Shown: positions 1-8,530, numbered from the stretch's first letter. The stretch: DNA of 33,740 bases from Gemmatimonadales bacterium (GCA_020633775.1 JACKDA010000015.1:1-33740), one strand, 5' to 3'. Numbers and translations: made by a program. The notes: generated by a model not told the origin, from the sequence alone.

Positions 1-1
1 C

Positions 2-142
2 ACTGCGCTCGCCACGGTGCGCGAGGCGGCGGCCGGCGCCACCCCGCTGATGCCGCCGATCATCGAGGCCGTGCGGGCCCGCGCGACGCTGGGGGAGATC
101 AGCGACGTGCTCCGCGAGACGTGGGGCACCTACCGCGGGTGA
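2..142 (+). CDS. Methylmalonyl-CoA mutase family protein, C-terminal fragment (5' end outside window)
   Basis: This is the last 46 codons of a gene that enters from the left edge and ends with TGA at 140-142. The readable tail contains LMPPIIEAVRARATLGEI followed by a short tail ending GTYRG. It closely resembles the C-terminus of the catalytic chain of acyl-CoA mutases, where a similar LMPP-I--AV-A-ATLGEI stretch is typical. Family members use adenosylcobalamin to rearrange methylmalonyl-CoA to succinyl-CoA or do a related carbon-skeleton rearrangement. The chain ends here, so the B12-binding domain would be on a separate small subunit, as in the two-chain form. The exact substrate cannot be told from this fragment. 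Confidence 0.8.
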   Translation, partial: TALATVREAAAGATPLMPPIIEAVRARATLGEISDVLRETWGTYRG

Positions 143-804
143 GTGACGGCGCTCCCGACGACCGCGTCCCGATCCACGTCGAGTCGCTGGTCGTCTCCCG
201 CCACGCGCGGGTGGCCCTGCTTGGCGACCCGGTGCGGGCCAGCGAGGCCTGGCTGGTGCTCCACGGCTACGGCATGACCGCCCGGGGCATCCTCCACTGG
301 TTCCGCGCCGCCGCCCGCGCCGACCGGCTCCTCGTCGCCCCGGAGGGTCTCTCGCGGTTCTACCAGGAGCGCCGCGGGCTCCGGACCGTGGGTGCCTCCT
401 GGATGACCCGCGATGATCGCGACCACGAGATCGCCGACCAGCAGGGCTACCTCGAGGCGGTCGCGGCGCGCTGGCTGGGCGGCCGGCGGCGCCTCGAAGT
501 CCACGGCTTCTCCCAGGGGGTCGCCACGGCCTGCCGATGGGTCGCGGGGACGCCCATCCCCATCGATCGGCTCGTGCTCTGGGCCGGCACCGTCCCGCCG
601 GAGCTCGACCTTGGCCGGTTCCGGTCGCTCGCCGCGCGCGATCCGGTCCGGCTCGTCGTGGGCCGCGACGATCGGCTGGTGACGCCGGCCCAAGTCGCCG
701 CGGACGCCGGGCGCCTGCGGGAGGCCGGGGTGGCGGTGGAACTGCGCGAGGTCGAGGGCGGCCACGGGATCGACCCCGCCACCCTGGCCGGTCTGGCCGG
801 TTGA
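139..804 (+). CDS. Alpha/beta-hydrolase esterase of the phospholipase/carboxylesterase type
   Basis: This 221-residue cytoplasmic serine hydrolase starts with GTG at 139, inside the stop of the mutase (GTGA overlap), so the two are probably translationally coupled. An in-frame GTG at 121 is possible but would overlap the mutase by more. The fold is shown by an oxyanion-hole segment LHGYG near residue 40, the nucleophile elbow GFSQG with Ser125, an acidic pair at residues 177-178 in VGRDDRLVTP, and His209 in GGHGID. Spacing and length (about 220 residues) fit small carboxylesterases and lysophospholipases. No signal peptide is seen. The substrate is unknown. The neighbouring mutase does not require such an enzyme, so a shared pathway is only a possibility. 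Confidence 0.85.
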   Translation: MSDGAPDDRVPIHVESLVVSRHARVALLGDPVRASEAWLVLHGYGMTARGILHWFRAAARADRLLVAPEGLSRFYQERRGLRTVGASWMTRDDRDHEIADQQGYLEAVAARWLGGRRRLEVHGFSQGVATACRWVAGTPIPIDRLVLWAGTVPPELDLGRFRSLAARDPVRLVVGRDDRLVTPAQVAADAGRLREAGVAVELREVEGGHGIDPATLAGLAG

Positions 805-829
805 GGGGGGACTCGCGCGCCGCTAAATT
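801..829 (+). promoter_or_regulatory. Sigma70-like promoter upstream of the fmdB-argS run
   Basis: TTGAGG at 801-806 and TAAATT at 824-829 are separated by exactly 17 bases. A start of transcription would fall near 836, about 33 bases before the ATG at 869. The same layout recurs at three other operon boundaries in the window. This is pattern reading only. Confidence 0.55.
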
Positions 830-868
830 CAAGGGCTGTGCGGAGTTCGCGTAATCCCGGGAGTGGTG

Positions 869-1177
869 ATGCCGACCTACGAGTATGTCTGCGCCGAGGG
901 GCATGCCTTCGAGCAGTTCCAGAAGATGAGTGACCGGCCGATCGCCAAGTGCCCCACGTGCGGCGCGAAGGCGAGCCGCCGGGTGAGCGGCGGGCAGGGG
1001 CTGATCTTCAAGGGGAGCGGCTTCTACATCACCGACTACGGCAAGGACGGCAAGGGCCCGCGCAAGGCCGACGGTGGCGAGGCCGCGCCCGCTGCCGAGA
1101 AGCCGGCCTCCACCCCCGCCGCTGGCGACTCGGCGGCTCCCGCCGCAACCGCGCCGACGCCGAAGGCCGACGCGTGA
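869..1177 (+). CDS. FmdB-family zinc-ribbon protein
   Basis: This 102-residue protein opens with MPTYEYVC, the standard start of FmdB-type regulatory zinc ribbons, followed by CPTCG at residues 28-32 and FKGSGFYITDY, which is also typical. ATG 869 is chosen over GTG 863 and 866 because the family begins MP-YEY. The first zinc knuckle is unusual: it normally has C-x2-C, but here it reads C8-A-E-G-H12, leaving a possible C-H-C-C ligand set. Residues from about 65 on are a low-complexity tail rich in Ala, Pro and Lys. The role of FmdB proteins is poorly known; links to amidase regulation and to methylation or translation genes are only contextual. It is first in the long run and overlaps argS by GTGA. 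Confidence 0.85.
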   Translation: MPTYEYVCAEGHAFEQFQKMSDRPIAKCPTCGAKASRRVSGGQGLIFKGSGFYITDYGKDGKGPRKADGGEAAPAAEKPASTPAAGDSAAPAATAPTPKADA

Positions 1178-2808
1178 GCGACCTGCTGCGCGAGGAACTC
1201 GCGCGGGTCGCGGCGCTGCTCGGGGAGGGCGACGTCGAGTTCACGCTCGAGCGGCCGCGCGACCCGTCGCACGGCGACTTTGCCACCAACCTCGCGATGC
1301 AGCTCGCGCGGCGGATGCGGGGCAATCCCCGCGCTCTCGCCGAGCGGGTGGTGGCGGCGCTCCAGCTGCCCACCGGGATGCTGGAGGCCACCGAGATTGC
1401 CGGTCCCGGTTTCATCAACTTTCGGCTTGCCGCGGGGACGCTGGCGGCCGATCACGCGCGCATCCTCGCCGAGGCGGAGCGCTACGGGCGTTCCGACGGC
1501 GGCGCCGGGCAGCGGGTCAACGTCGAGTTCGTCTCCGCCAATCCGACCGGTCCGCTGCACGTCGGCCACGGCCGGGGCGCCGCCCAGGGCGATGCGATCG
1601 CCGCGCTGCTGGAGTGGACCGGGCACGAGGTCACCCGCGAGTTCTACATCAACGACGCCGGGGTGCAGATCGACCGGGTCGGGCAGTCACTCTGGGCCCG
1701 CGTGCAGCAGGCGGTCGGGCGCGAGGCCGCGATCCCCGAGGGCGGCTACCACGGCACGTATCTCGTCGAGAGTGCCCGTGAGCTCCTCGCGCGCGAGGGC
1801 GCGGCGTTCGCCGACCTGCCCGAGGCGGAGGGCGTCGCCCGCTGCCGTGCGGCGGCGCTGGTGATGCAGCGCACGGAGCAGGACGCCACGCTCGCCGAGT
1901 TCGGGGTGCGCTTCGACGTGATGTCGTCGGAGCAGCGGGTGTACGACGACGGCAAGGTCGCCGCCGCGCTCGATCGCCTCGCGGCCGCCGGGCTGACCTA
2001 CGAGCAGGATGGCGCGCTCTGGCTGCGCACGTCGTCCTACGGCGACGAGAAGGATCGCGTGCTCCGCAAGCAGGACGGCAGCTACACCTACTTCGTCCCC
2101 GACATCGCCTACCACCTCGACAAGCACGGCCGCGGCTTCGACCGCGTGATCGACGTCTGGGGGGCCGACCACCACGGCTACATCCCGCGGGTGCGCGGCG
2201 CGCTCGTCGCGCTCGGCATCCCGGCGGCGTGGTTCGAGGTCTCGCTCGTCCAGCTCGTCAAGGTGGTGCGCGGCGGCGACGAGGTGAAGATGTCGAAGCG
2301 CTCGGGCGAGTTCGTGACGCTGCGCGACCTGTTCGAGGAGACCGGCGTCGACGCCGCCCGCTACTGGTTCCTGATGCGTCGCGGCGATTCGCACCTGGTC
2401 TTCGACATCGAGCTGGCGACCGCGCACACCGACGAGAATCCGGTGTACTACGTGCAGATGGCGCACGCCCGGATGACCGGCATCTTCCGCACCGCCGGGC
2501 GGGAGCCGGCGGCGGTCGCCGGCCCGATCGATCTCGGCGTCCTGACCGACCAGGATCGCGAGCTGCTGCAGCGGCTCACCGCCTTCCCCGAGGCGGTGGC
2601 GCGCGCCGCGCGCGACCTCCAGCCGCACCAGGTCACGACCTACCTCGAGGAGCTCGCCCGCCTCGTCCACGGCTGGTACCACGGTTGCCGCGTGCTCGGC
2701 GAACCGGCGGCGGTCGAGCACGCCCGCCTGCTGCTGGCCCGCGCCGCGCGACAGGTGCTCGCCAACGGCCTCACCCTCCTCGGCGTCTCCGCGCCGGATC
2801 GGATGTGA
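1174..2808 (+). CDS. argS: Arginyl-tRNA synthetase
   Basis: This class I aminoacyl-tRNA synthetase of 544 residues charges tRNA-Arg with arginine in the cytoplasm. The GTG at 1174 overlaps the fmdB stop (GTGA) and gives the expected short N-terminal domain beginning SDLLREEL; the longer open frame upstream is out-of-phase noise. The HIGH-type signature is NPTGPLHVGHGRG with His129 and His132, and the KMSK loop is VKMSKRSGE with Lys372 and Lys375. The insert NVEFVSANPTGP and the C-terminal DALR anticodon-binding domain ending near LTLLGVSAPDRM are typical of ArgS. Length matches the family (550-580). It is followed after 4 bases by the sugar-kinase gene. No T-box or other leader was found. Confidence 0.97.
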   Translation: MSDLLREELARVAALLGEGDVEFTLERPRDPSHGDFATNLAMQLARRMRGNPRALAERVVAALQLPTGMLEATEIAGPGFINFRLAAGTLAADHARILAEAERYGRSDGGAGQRVNVEFVSANPTGPLHVGHGRGAAQGDAIAALLEWTGHEVTREFYINDAGVQIDRVGQSLWARVQQAVGREAAIPEGGYHGTYLVESARELLAREGAAFADLPEAEGVARCRAAALVMQRTEQDATLAEFGVRFDVMSSEQRVYDDGKVAAALDRLAAAGLTYEQDGALWLRTSSYGDEKDRVLRKQDGSYTYFVPDIAYHLDKHGRGFDRVIDVWGADHHGYIPRVRGALVALGIPAAWFEVSLVQLVKVVRGGDEVKMSKRSGEFVTLRDLFEETGVDAARYWFLMRRGDSHLVFDIELATAHTDENPVYYVQMAHARMTGIFRTAGREPAAVAGPIDLGVLTDQDRELLQRLTAFPEAVARAARDLQPHQVTTYLEELARLVHGWYHGCRVLGEPAAVEHARLLLARAARQVLANGLTLLGVSAPDRM

Positions 2809-2812
2809 TCCG

Positions 2813-3733
2813 ATGAGCCTGCTCGTCGTCGGGAGCGTCGCCCTCGACTCCGTCTACACCCCGTTCGGCGAGACCGCCGACGCCCTGGGCGGCTCGGCGG
2901 TGTACTTCTCGGTCGCCGCCTCGCGGCTCCATCCGGTGCAGGTCGTCGGCGTGGTCGGGGACGACTACCCGATGCAGGAGCTCACGCGGCTCGCCCCGCT
3001 CGGGATCGACTGGGGCGGCGTCGAGCGTGCCCCGGGCGAGTCGTTCCGCTGGAAGGGGAAGTACTCCTACGACCTCCAGAGCCGCGAGACGCTGGAGACC
3101 CGCCTCGGCGTGTTCGCCGACTTCCGCCCGCGCCTCCCGGCTGGCGCCGAGGCGGCGGAGTACATCTTCCTCGGCAACATCGACCCCGAGCTGCAGCTCG
3201 GCGTGCTGGAGCAGGTGAAGGCGCCGAAGCTGGTGGCCTGCGACACGATGAACTACTGGATCCAGTCGAAGCGGGAGGCGCTGCTCGCGCTGCTCGCGCG
3301 GGTGGACCTGCTGATGGTCAACGATGCGGAGGCGCGCGAGTTCTCGGGCGACTGGAACATCCATCGCGCCGGGCGCTGGCTGCTCAAGCAGGGCCCGTCG
3401 CGCGTGGTGATCAAGCAGGGCGAGTACGGCGCGCTCCTGATCGAGGACGGCCAGACGTTCGCCGTCCCGGCCTACCCGCTCGAGGAGGTGTTCGATCCCA
3501 CGGGGGCGGGGGATGCCTTCGCCGGCGGGTTCATGGGCTACATGGCCCAGCGCGGCGCCACCAGCACCGACGCGATGCGCCGCGCGATGGTGTACGGCTC
3601 GACGATGGGGTCGTTCGCCGTCTCCGGGTTCACGGTGAAGGGCTTCGACGGCGTCACCGCCGCCGATGTCGCCGAGCGGGTCGAGCGGTTCGTCGCGCTC
3701 ACGCACATTCCCGCGGCCGGACCGCTCACGTGA
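2813..3733 (+). CDS. PfkB-family carbohydrate kinase
   Basis: This 306-residue ribokinase-like enzyme transfers phosphate from ATP to a sugar or nucleoside. The PfkB signature DPTGAGDAFAGGF lies near the C-terminus, with Asp234 as the catalytic base and the anion-hole glycines before it. The N-terminus has the strand VVGSVALDSV and the early GGSAVYFSVAASRL segment, which matches the family's substrate lid region. ATG 2813 follows argS by 4 bases, and the end overlaps purM by GTGA. The substrate cannot be assigned; lying before purM hints at nucleoside or ribose metabolism but does not prove it. The closest homologues are usually annotated simply as sugar kinase. Confidence 0.88.
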   Translation: MSLLVVGSVALDSVYTPFGETADALGGSAVYFSVAASRLHPVQVVGVVGDDYPMQELTRLAPLGIDWGGVERAPGESFRWKGKYSYDLQSRETLETRLGVFADFRPRLPAGAEAAEYIFLGNIDPELQLGVLEQVKAPKLVACDTMNYWIQSKREALLALLARVDLLMVNDAEAREFSGDWNIHRAGRWLLKQGPSRVVIKQGEYGALLIEDGQTFAVPAYPLEEVFDPTGAGDAFAGGFMGYMAQRGATSTDAMRRAMVYGSTMGSFAVSGFTVKGFDGVTAADVAERVERFVALTHIPAAGPLT

Positions 3734-4755
3734 CCGACTCCCGCTACGCGAGGGCCGGCGTCGATCTCGCGCAGGCCGACGACGCCAAGGCCCGGATCGG
3801 GCGCCTGGTCGCCGGGACCGCGACGCCGCTCACCCTCGGCGCCGTCGGCGCGTTCGGCGGCATGGTGCGCGTCCCCGCCGGGATGCGCGAGCCGGTGCTG
3901 GTGATGAGCACCGACGGGGTCGGCACCAAGGTGCTGCTGGCGCAGCAGTCGGGACGCTACGACACCGTCGGCGAGGACCTCGTCAACCACTCCGTGAACG
4001 ACATCCTCGTGCATGGTGCCACCCCGCTCGCCTTCATGGACTACATCGCCGGGCACCGGTTGCCGGTGGAGATGATCGCGGCGGTGGTCGAGGGGATCGC
4101 ACGCGGCTGCCGGGCCCACGGCATGGTGCTCGCCGGTGGCGAGACCGCCCAGATGCCCGGCCTCTACGCCGAGTCGACCTTCGACCTTGCCGGGACGATC
4201 ATCGGCGTCGTGGAGGCCGAGGCCGCGATCCACGGCGAGGCGATCACCCCCGGCGACGTGCTGGTCGGCTACGCCTCCACCGGCCTGCACACGAACGGCT
4301 ACACCCTCGCGCGCCACGTGCTGCTGGAGGAGATGGGGCTGGCGCTCGACGCGACGCTGCCCGGCGGCGATGAGCCCGTGATCGACGCCCTCCTCGCCGT
4401 GCATCGCAGCTATGTCGGGGCGATCCGCCCCGTGCTCGACCGGATCCACGGGCTCGCCCACATCACCGGGGGCGGCATCGCGGGGAACCTCGTCCGCGTC
4501 CTCCCCGAAGCGGCCGAGGCGGTGATCGACCCCGCGAGCTGGGAGTGGCCGCCGATCTTCGGTGCCATCATGACCGGCGGCGTTGTGTCGCTCGCCGAGA
4601 TGCGCGATGTCTTCAACCTCGGCGTCGGGATGATCGCCGCGGTGCCGGCCGCCGAGGTCGATGCGGTGCGCCAGGCCGCGGCGCACGCCGGGGTCCCGAC
4701 ATGGGTGATCGGCGAGATCACCCGGGGGACCCGCGGTGTCCGTTTCGCCGACTGA
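3730..4755 (+). CDS. purM: Phosphoribosylformylglycinamidine cyclo-ligase (AIR synthetase)
   Basis: This 341-residue enzyme closes the imidazole ring in purine synthesis, turning FGAM into AIR at the cost of ATP. The start is GTG 3730, inside the kinase stop. Family signatures are present: STDGVGTKVLLAQQ and GEDLVNHSVNDILVHGA in the N-terminal half, GGETAQMPGLY in the middle, and HITGGGIAGNLVRVLP plus a late FNLGVGM segment in the C-terminal half. Length matches PurM (about 345). No other purine gene is adjacent, so the pathway is dispersed. The 3' end overlaps the predicted ribD start by about 20 bases. Confidence 0.97.
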   Translation: MTDSRYARAGVDLAQADDAKARIGRLVAGTATPLTLGAVGAFGGMVRVPAGMREPVLVMSTDGVGTKVLLAQQSGRYDTVGEDLVNHSVNDILVHGATPLAFMDYIAGHRLPVEMIAAVVEGIARGCRAHGMVLAGGETAQMPGLYAESTFDLAGTIIGVVEAEAAIHGEAITPGDVLVGYASTGLHTNGYTLARHVLLEEMGLALDATLPGGDEPVIDALLAVHRSYVGAIRPVLDRIHGLAHITGGGIAGNLVRVLPEAAEAVIDPASWEWPPIFGAIMTGGVVSLAEMRDVFNLGVGMIAAVPAAEVDAVRQAAAHAGVPTWVIGEITRGTRGVRFAD

Positions 4756-5842
4756 GCCCGCATCGGGCGGGCGTTCGCCCGAGGAGCGGGCGATGGCGGG
4801 CGCCTGCCTCCTCGCACGGCACGGGCTCGGGCAGGTGCATCCCAACCCGCTGGTCGGCGCCGTCGTGCTCCGGGGCGAGGAGTGGATCGGGCGCGGCTGG
4901 CATGCCGAACTCGGGGCCCCCCACGCCGAGGTGATGGCACTCGCCGAGGCCGGCGAGCGCGCCCGCGGTGCCACCCTGGTCGTGACGCTGGAGCCGTGTG
5001 CCCATCACGGTCGGACCCCGCCGTGTGTCGACGCGATCATTGCGGCGGGTATCGCCCGCGTGGTGATCGGCGCCGAGGACCCCAACCCGGTGGCGCGCGG
5101 CGGGGCCGAGCGGCTGCGCGCGGCGGGCATCGCGGTCGAGACCGGGTTGCTGGCCGACCAGGTGCGCCGGCAGAACTTCCGCTTCTTCCACTCGCATCGT
5201 TCGACCGGGATGCCCTGGGTCACGGTCAAGCTGGCGGTGAGTCTCGATGGCCGGATCGCCGACGCGGCGGGCGCCGCCCGCTGGCTCTCCTCGGCGGAGT
5301 CCCGCGAATGGGTCCATCGCGTGCGGGCGGAGTACGCGGCCATCGGGGCCGGAGCCGCGACCGTGATCGCCGACGACGCGCGCCTGACGGTGCGGGGGAG
5401 CATCACCCCCCGGGTGCCGCCGACCCGTGTCGTGTTCGACCGCTCCGGACGGCTCACCGGCGGGGAGGGGATCTTCCATGACGCCGCGGACGTTCCCGTC
5501 ATCGTGATCCGGAACTCGCAGCTGGCACCGACCCCGGGCCTCGAGACCCGTGAGGGCGTGACCGTGCTGCACGCGGACACGCTGGAGGCCGCCTTGCGCC
5601 AACTGGCCGCGCACGGAGTGGACGCGCTGCTCGTGGAGGGCGGCGGCCGCCTGGCGGGGGCGCTCTGGCGCGAGGGACTCATCGATCGGGTGCACCAGGT
5701 GGTTGCCCCGCTCTGGCTGGGCGACGGCGTCCCGGCGTGGGCTGGCCTGGGCGCGCCGTCGATCGTCGATGCGCGCCGCTGGACGCTCACCGAGGCTCGC
5801 GTCGCGGATGGTGATGCGATCCTCACGCTGGAGCGACCCTGA
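4736..5842 (+). CDS. ribD: Bifunctional riboflavin biosynthesis deaminase/reductase
   Basis: This 368-residue enzyme performs the second and third steps of riboflavin synthesis from GTP. The N-terminal cytidine-deaminase-like domain carries PNPLVGAVV, the zinc and proton-shuttle site HAE (His63, Glu65) and the EPCAHHGRTPPC zinc ligands. The C-terminal reductase domain (from about residue 150) has VTVKLAVSLDGRIAD and, near the end, LLVEGGGRLAGALW. GTG 4736 overlaps purM by 20 bases and keeps the helix EERAMAGACLLARHG; ATG 4793 is an alternative but would trim this helix. No FMN riboswitch precedes it because the gene starts within purM. It is first of the rib cluster. Confidence 0.95.
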   Translation: MSVSPTEPASGGRSPEERAMAGACLLARHGLGQVHPNPLVGAVVLRGEEWIGRGWHAELGAPHAEVMALAEAGERARGATLVVTLEPCAHHGRTPPCVDAIIAAGIARVVIGAEDPNPVARGGAERLRAAGIAVETGLLADQVRRQNFRFFHSHRSTGMPWVTVKLAVSLDGRIADAAGAARWLSSAESREWVHRVRAEYAAIGAGAATVIADDARLTVRGSITPRVPPTRVVFDRSGRLTGGEGIFHDAADVPVIVIRNSQLAPTPGLETREGVTVLHADTLEAALRQLAAHGVDALLVEGGGRLAGALWREGLIDRVHQVVAPLWLGDGVPAWAGLGAPSIVDARRWTLTEARVADGDAILTLERP

Positions 5843-6450
5843 TGTTCACCGGACTCATCACGGCGATCGGTACCGTGCGGGTGGCCGACCCGCGCGACGG
5901 CGGCCTCGACCTCGAGATCGCGGTCGACTGGCCCGACCTGGTGCTCGGCGAGAGCATCGCCGTCGACGGGGCGTGCCTGACGGTCGCGGCCGTGGTCGAG
6001 GACGGCTTCGCGGTGCATGTCGTCGCCACCTCGCTCGAGCGCACCACCTTCGGCAGGACGCGGGTGGGTGACCGGGTCAATCTCGAGCGGGCGCTGCAGG
6101 TGGGCGACCGACTCGGGGGCCATCTCGTGCAGGGGCACGTCGACGGCGTCGGCGAGGTGCTCGCCGTGGCCCGGCGCGACGACACCTGGTTGATCGAGGT
6201 CGCGATGCCGGCGGAGGTCGCGGCGGTGACGATCCCGCTCGGGTCGATCACGGTGGCGGGGGTGTCGCTCACGGCCAATGCCATCCCCCGTCCGGGTGTC
6301 GTCCAGCTCGCGATCGTGCCGTTTACCTTGGAGCAGACCACGCTCGGGGCGCTCGGGCCGGGCGACCCGGTCCACCTGGAGGGCGACCTCGTGGGCAAGC
6401 ATGTCCGGGCCCAGGCCGCCGCCTGGCGCACCATGGAGGAGGCCGGATGA
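5842..6450 (+). CDS. ribE: Riboflavin synthase, alpha chain
   Basis: This 202-residue enzyme dismutates two 6,7-dimethyl-8-ribityllumazine molecules into riboflavin and a pyrimidinedione. It opens with the family start MFTGLI and shows the internal duplication of this family: a first lumazine-binding domain with GESIAVDGACLTV and a second with GSITVAGVSLTAN. HLVQGHVDGVGEV lies at the domain junction. The ATG shares one base with the ribD stop (TGATG), and its own stop is overlapped by ribBA (ATGA). The ribD-ribE-ribBA-ribH order is the classical cluster. The gene is called ribC in some species. Confidence 0.96.
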   Translation: MFTGLITAIGTVRVADPRDGGLDLEIAVDWPDLVLGESIAVDGACLTVAAVVEDGFAVHVVATSLERTTFGRTRVGDRVNLERALQVGDRLGGHLVQGHVDGVGEVLAVARRDDTWLIEVAMPAEVAAVTIPLGSITVAGVSLTANAIPRPGVVQLAIVPFTLEQTTLGALGPGDPVHLEGDLVGKHVRAQAAAWRTMEEAG

Positions 6451-7652
6451 AGACCGCGTCCATCGAGCGCGCGCTCGAGGAGTTGCGCGCGGGACGGATG
6501 ATCGTCGTCGTCGATGACCAGGACCGCGAGAACGAGGGCGACCTCGTCTGCGCGGCCGAGGTCGTCACGCCCGAGATGATCAATTTCATGGTGCAGCACG
6601 GTCGCGGCTGGATCTGCCTCTCGCTCACCTCCGAGGACTGCGACCGGCTCGAGCTGCCGCAGATGGTCGAGCACAACACCGAGTCGATGGCCACCGCGTT
6701 CACGATCACCATCGACGCCGAGCGCCAGTTCGGGGTGACCACCGGCATCTCGGCCGCGGACCGCGCCACGACCATCCGGGTCGCCGCCGATCCCGCCACC
6801 GGACCCGCGGACCTGCGCAAGCCGGGCCACGTCTCGCCGCTGCGCGCCCGCCCGGGCGGGGTGCTGCGGCGGGTCGGTCACACCGAGGCGAGCGTGGACC
6901 TGGCGCGCCTCGCGGGGTTCCGCCCGGCCGGCGTGATCTGCGAGATCCTCGCCGACGACGGCACGATGGCGCGCGGCGAGGTGCTCGAGGCGTTCTGCCG
7001 CACCCACGGCCTCGCGCTCGTGAGCGTGGCCGACCTGGTGGCGTACCGCCTCAGCACCGAGCAGTTGGTCCACCGGGTCGCCGACGCGCGCCTCCCGACC
7101 GAGTTCGGCGAGTTCCGGGTGATCGGCTACCGCAATGACGTCGATGACCGCGAGCATGTCGCGCTGGTGCACGGCGACGTGGAGGGCGCCCGGGAGGTGC
7201 TCGTGCGGATGCACTCGCGCTGCCTCACCGGCGACGTCTTCCACTCGCGGCGCTGCGACTGCGGGGTGCAGCTGCACCGGGCGATGGAGCTGATCACCGA
7301 GGCGGGGCAGGGAGTGATCGTGTACCTCGACCAGGAGGGACGCGGCATCGGCCTGCTGAACAAGCTCCGCGCCTACGCCCTCCAGGACGACGGCGACGAC
7401 ACCGTCCAGGCCAACGAGCGCCTCGGTTTCAAGGCCGACCTCCGCGACTTCGGGATCGGGGCGCAGATCCTGCGCGACCTCGGCCTCTCGACCTTGCGCA
7501 TCATGACCAACAACCCGCGCAAGCTGGTCGGCCTCGAGGGGTACGGCCTCGAGATCGTCGAGCGCGTGCCGTTGCAGGCCGATGCGACGCCCGAGAACCG
7601 GGCCTACCTGGCGGCCAAGCGCGACAAGCTCGGCCACCTCTTCACGAGCTGA
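6447..7652 (+). CDS. ribBA: Bifunctional 3,4-dihydroxy-2-butanone-4-phosphate synthase / GTP cyclohydrolase II
   Basis: The 401-residue fusion supplies both precursors of riboflavin. Residues 1 to about 205 are the RibB domain, with the acidic loop DDQDRENEGDL, the TGISAADRATTIR segment and the GHTEASVDLARLAG motif. Residues from about 210 are the RibA domain: VRMHSRCLTGDVF followed by SRRCDCGVQL provides the three zinc cysteines, YLDQEGRGIGL is the catalytic stretch, and TNNPRKLVGL is near the end. All key residues appear intact in both halves, which is not always so in RibBA fusions. It is joined by an ATGA overlap to ribE and followed after 3 bases by ribH. Confidence 0.96.
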   Translation: MKTASIERALEELRAGRMIVVVDDQDRENEGDLVCAAEVVTPEMINFMVQHGRGWICLSLTSEDCDRLELPQMVEHNTESMATAFTITIDAERQFGVTTGISAADRATTIRVAADPATGPADLRKPGHVSPLRARPGGVLRRVGHTEASVDLARLAGFRPAGVICEILADDGTMARGEVLEAFCRTHGLALVSVADLVAYRLSTEQLVHRVADARLPTEFGEFRVIGYRNDVDDREHVALVHGDVEGAREVLVRMHSRCLTGDVFHSRRCDCGVQLHRAMELITEAGQGVIVYLDQEGRGIGLLNKLRAYALQDDGDDTVQANERLGFKADLRDFGIGAQILRDLGLSTLRIMTNNPRKLVGLEGYGLEIVERVPLQADATPENRAYLAAKRDKLGHLFTS

Positions 7653-7655
7653 GCG

Positions 7656-8120
7656 ATGGCCGAACTGGAAGGACGCCTCGAGGCGACCGGGCGGGTCGCC
7701 CTGGTGGTGTCGCGCTACCACGAACGCCTCACGCGGCGGCTCGCCGAGGGGGCGCGACAGGCGTGCCGCGCGGCGGGGGTCGCCGACGCGGACGTCGACA
7801 CCTGCTGGGTGGCGGGGGCCTTCGAACTCGGGGTGACCTGCACGGCGCTCGCCCGGAGCGGGGCCTACTCCACGGTTGTCGCGCTCGGCATCGTGATCCG
7901 GGGCGAGACCCCGCACTTCGACTTCGTCGCCGGCGAGGCGGCGCGCGCCCTCTCGGCGGCGGCGGCGGAGACCCTGGTCCCGATCGGCTTCGGCCTGCTC
8001 ACCACGGATGACCTGGCGCAGGCCGAGGCACGCTCGGGCGGCGCGGCCGGGAACAAGGGTGCCGAGGCGGCCGAGGCCGCGCTCCGCACCGCCTCCCTGC
8101 TGGCGCAGGTGCGCCGGTGA
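7656..8120 (+). CDS. ribH: 6,7-dimethyl-8-ribityllumazine synthase
   Basis: This 154-residue enzyme condenses the RibA/RibD product with the RibB product to give lumazine and normally assembles into pentamers or 60-mer capsids. Diagnostic parts are ALVVSRYHERLTRRL at the N-terminus, VAGAFELGVT (usually PGAFELP), and GIVIRGETPHFDFVA, which contains the catalytic His. Near the end GNKGAEAAEAAL matches the usual helix. The proline after GAFEL is replaced by Gly, a mild departure. It is followed by nusB through a GTGA overlap, an arrangement found in many bacteria. Confidence 0.95.
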   Translation: MAELEGRLEATGRVALVVSRYHERLTRRLAEGARQACRAAGVADADVDTCWVAGAFELGVTCTALARSGAYSTVVALGIVIRGETPHFDFVAGEAARALSAAAAETLVPIGFGLLTTDDLAQAEARSGGAAGNKGAEAAEAALRTASLLAQVRR

Positions 8121-8530
8121 TCCGGCCCGAGTCCCGGCGCCGGGCGCGGGCCCTGCAGCTGCTCTGCGCCCGCGAGGCCTGTCCGCAACAGGGCGACGAC
8201 GCGGCCTACCGCGGCCTCGCGCGGCTGGTGGGGCCCGAGCCGGGGATCCTCGAGGAGGCCCGCCAGCTGGCCGATGGCGTCGCGGTGCGCCAGGGGGAAC
8301 TCGATCGACTGGCCCAGGCGGCGGCGGACAACTGGCGGCTCGATCGGATCGCGATGGTGGAGCGCAACATCCTCCGCCTCGGCGTTGCCGAGCTGCTGGT
8401 GGGCGTGACGCCGCCGAAGGTGGTGCTCGACGAATCGATCTGGCTGGCGCAGCGGTTCGCCGGGCCGCGGGCACCCGGCTTCGTCAACGGGGTGCTCGAC
8501 CGCGTCGCCCGTTCCCTCGGGCGGTTGTGA
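8117..8530 (+). CDS. nusB: Transcription antitermination protein NusB
   Basis: This 137-residue all-helical RNA-binding protein pairs with ribosomal protein S10 at boxA to help transcription of rRNA operons. The start SRRRARALQLL resembles the usual R--AR--ALQ-LY, and the C-terminal half contains the typical run NWRLDRIAMVERNILRLGVAEL and PPKVVLDESIWLAQRF, ending with FVNGVLDRVAR. GTG 8117 lies in the ribH stop (GTGA), and its stop is overlapped by the glycosyltransferase start. Its position directly after ribH is a common gene order and supports the assignment. Confidence 0.95.
   Translation: MIRPESRRRARALQLLCAREACPQQGDDAAYRGLARLVGPEPGILEEARQLADGVAVRQGELDRLAQAAADNWRLDRIAMVERNILRLGVAELLVGVTPPKVVLDESIWLAQRFAGPRAPGFVNGVLDRVARSLGRL

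Noticed and set aside
4690..4800. Possible FMN riboswitch before ribD
   Set aside because: ribD starts inside purM and no RFN core sequence is visible.
5823..8474. 883-codon open frame on the - strand
   Set aside because: It lies opposite ribE, ribBA, ribH and most of nusB, which have full family motifs. Its translation is rich in Arg, Ala, Gly and Pro, typical of antisense frames in GC-rich genes.
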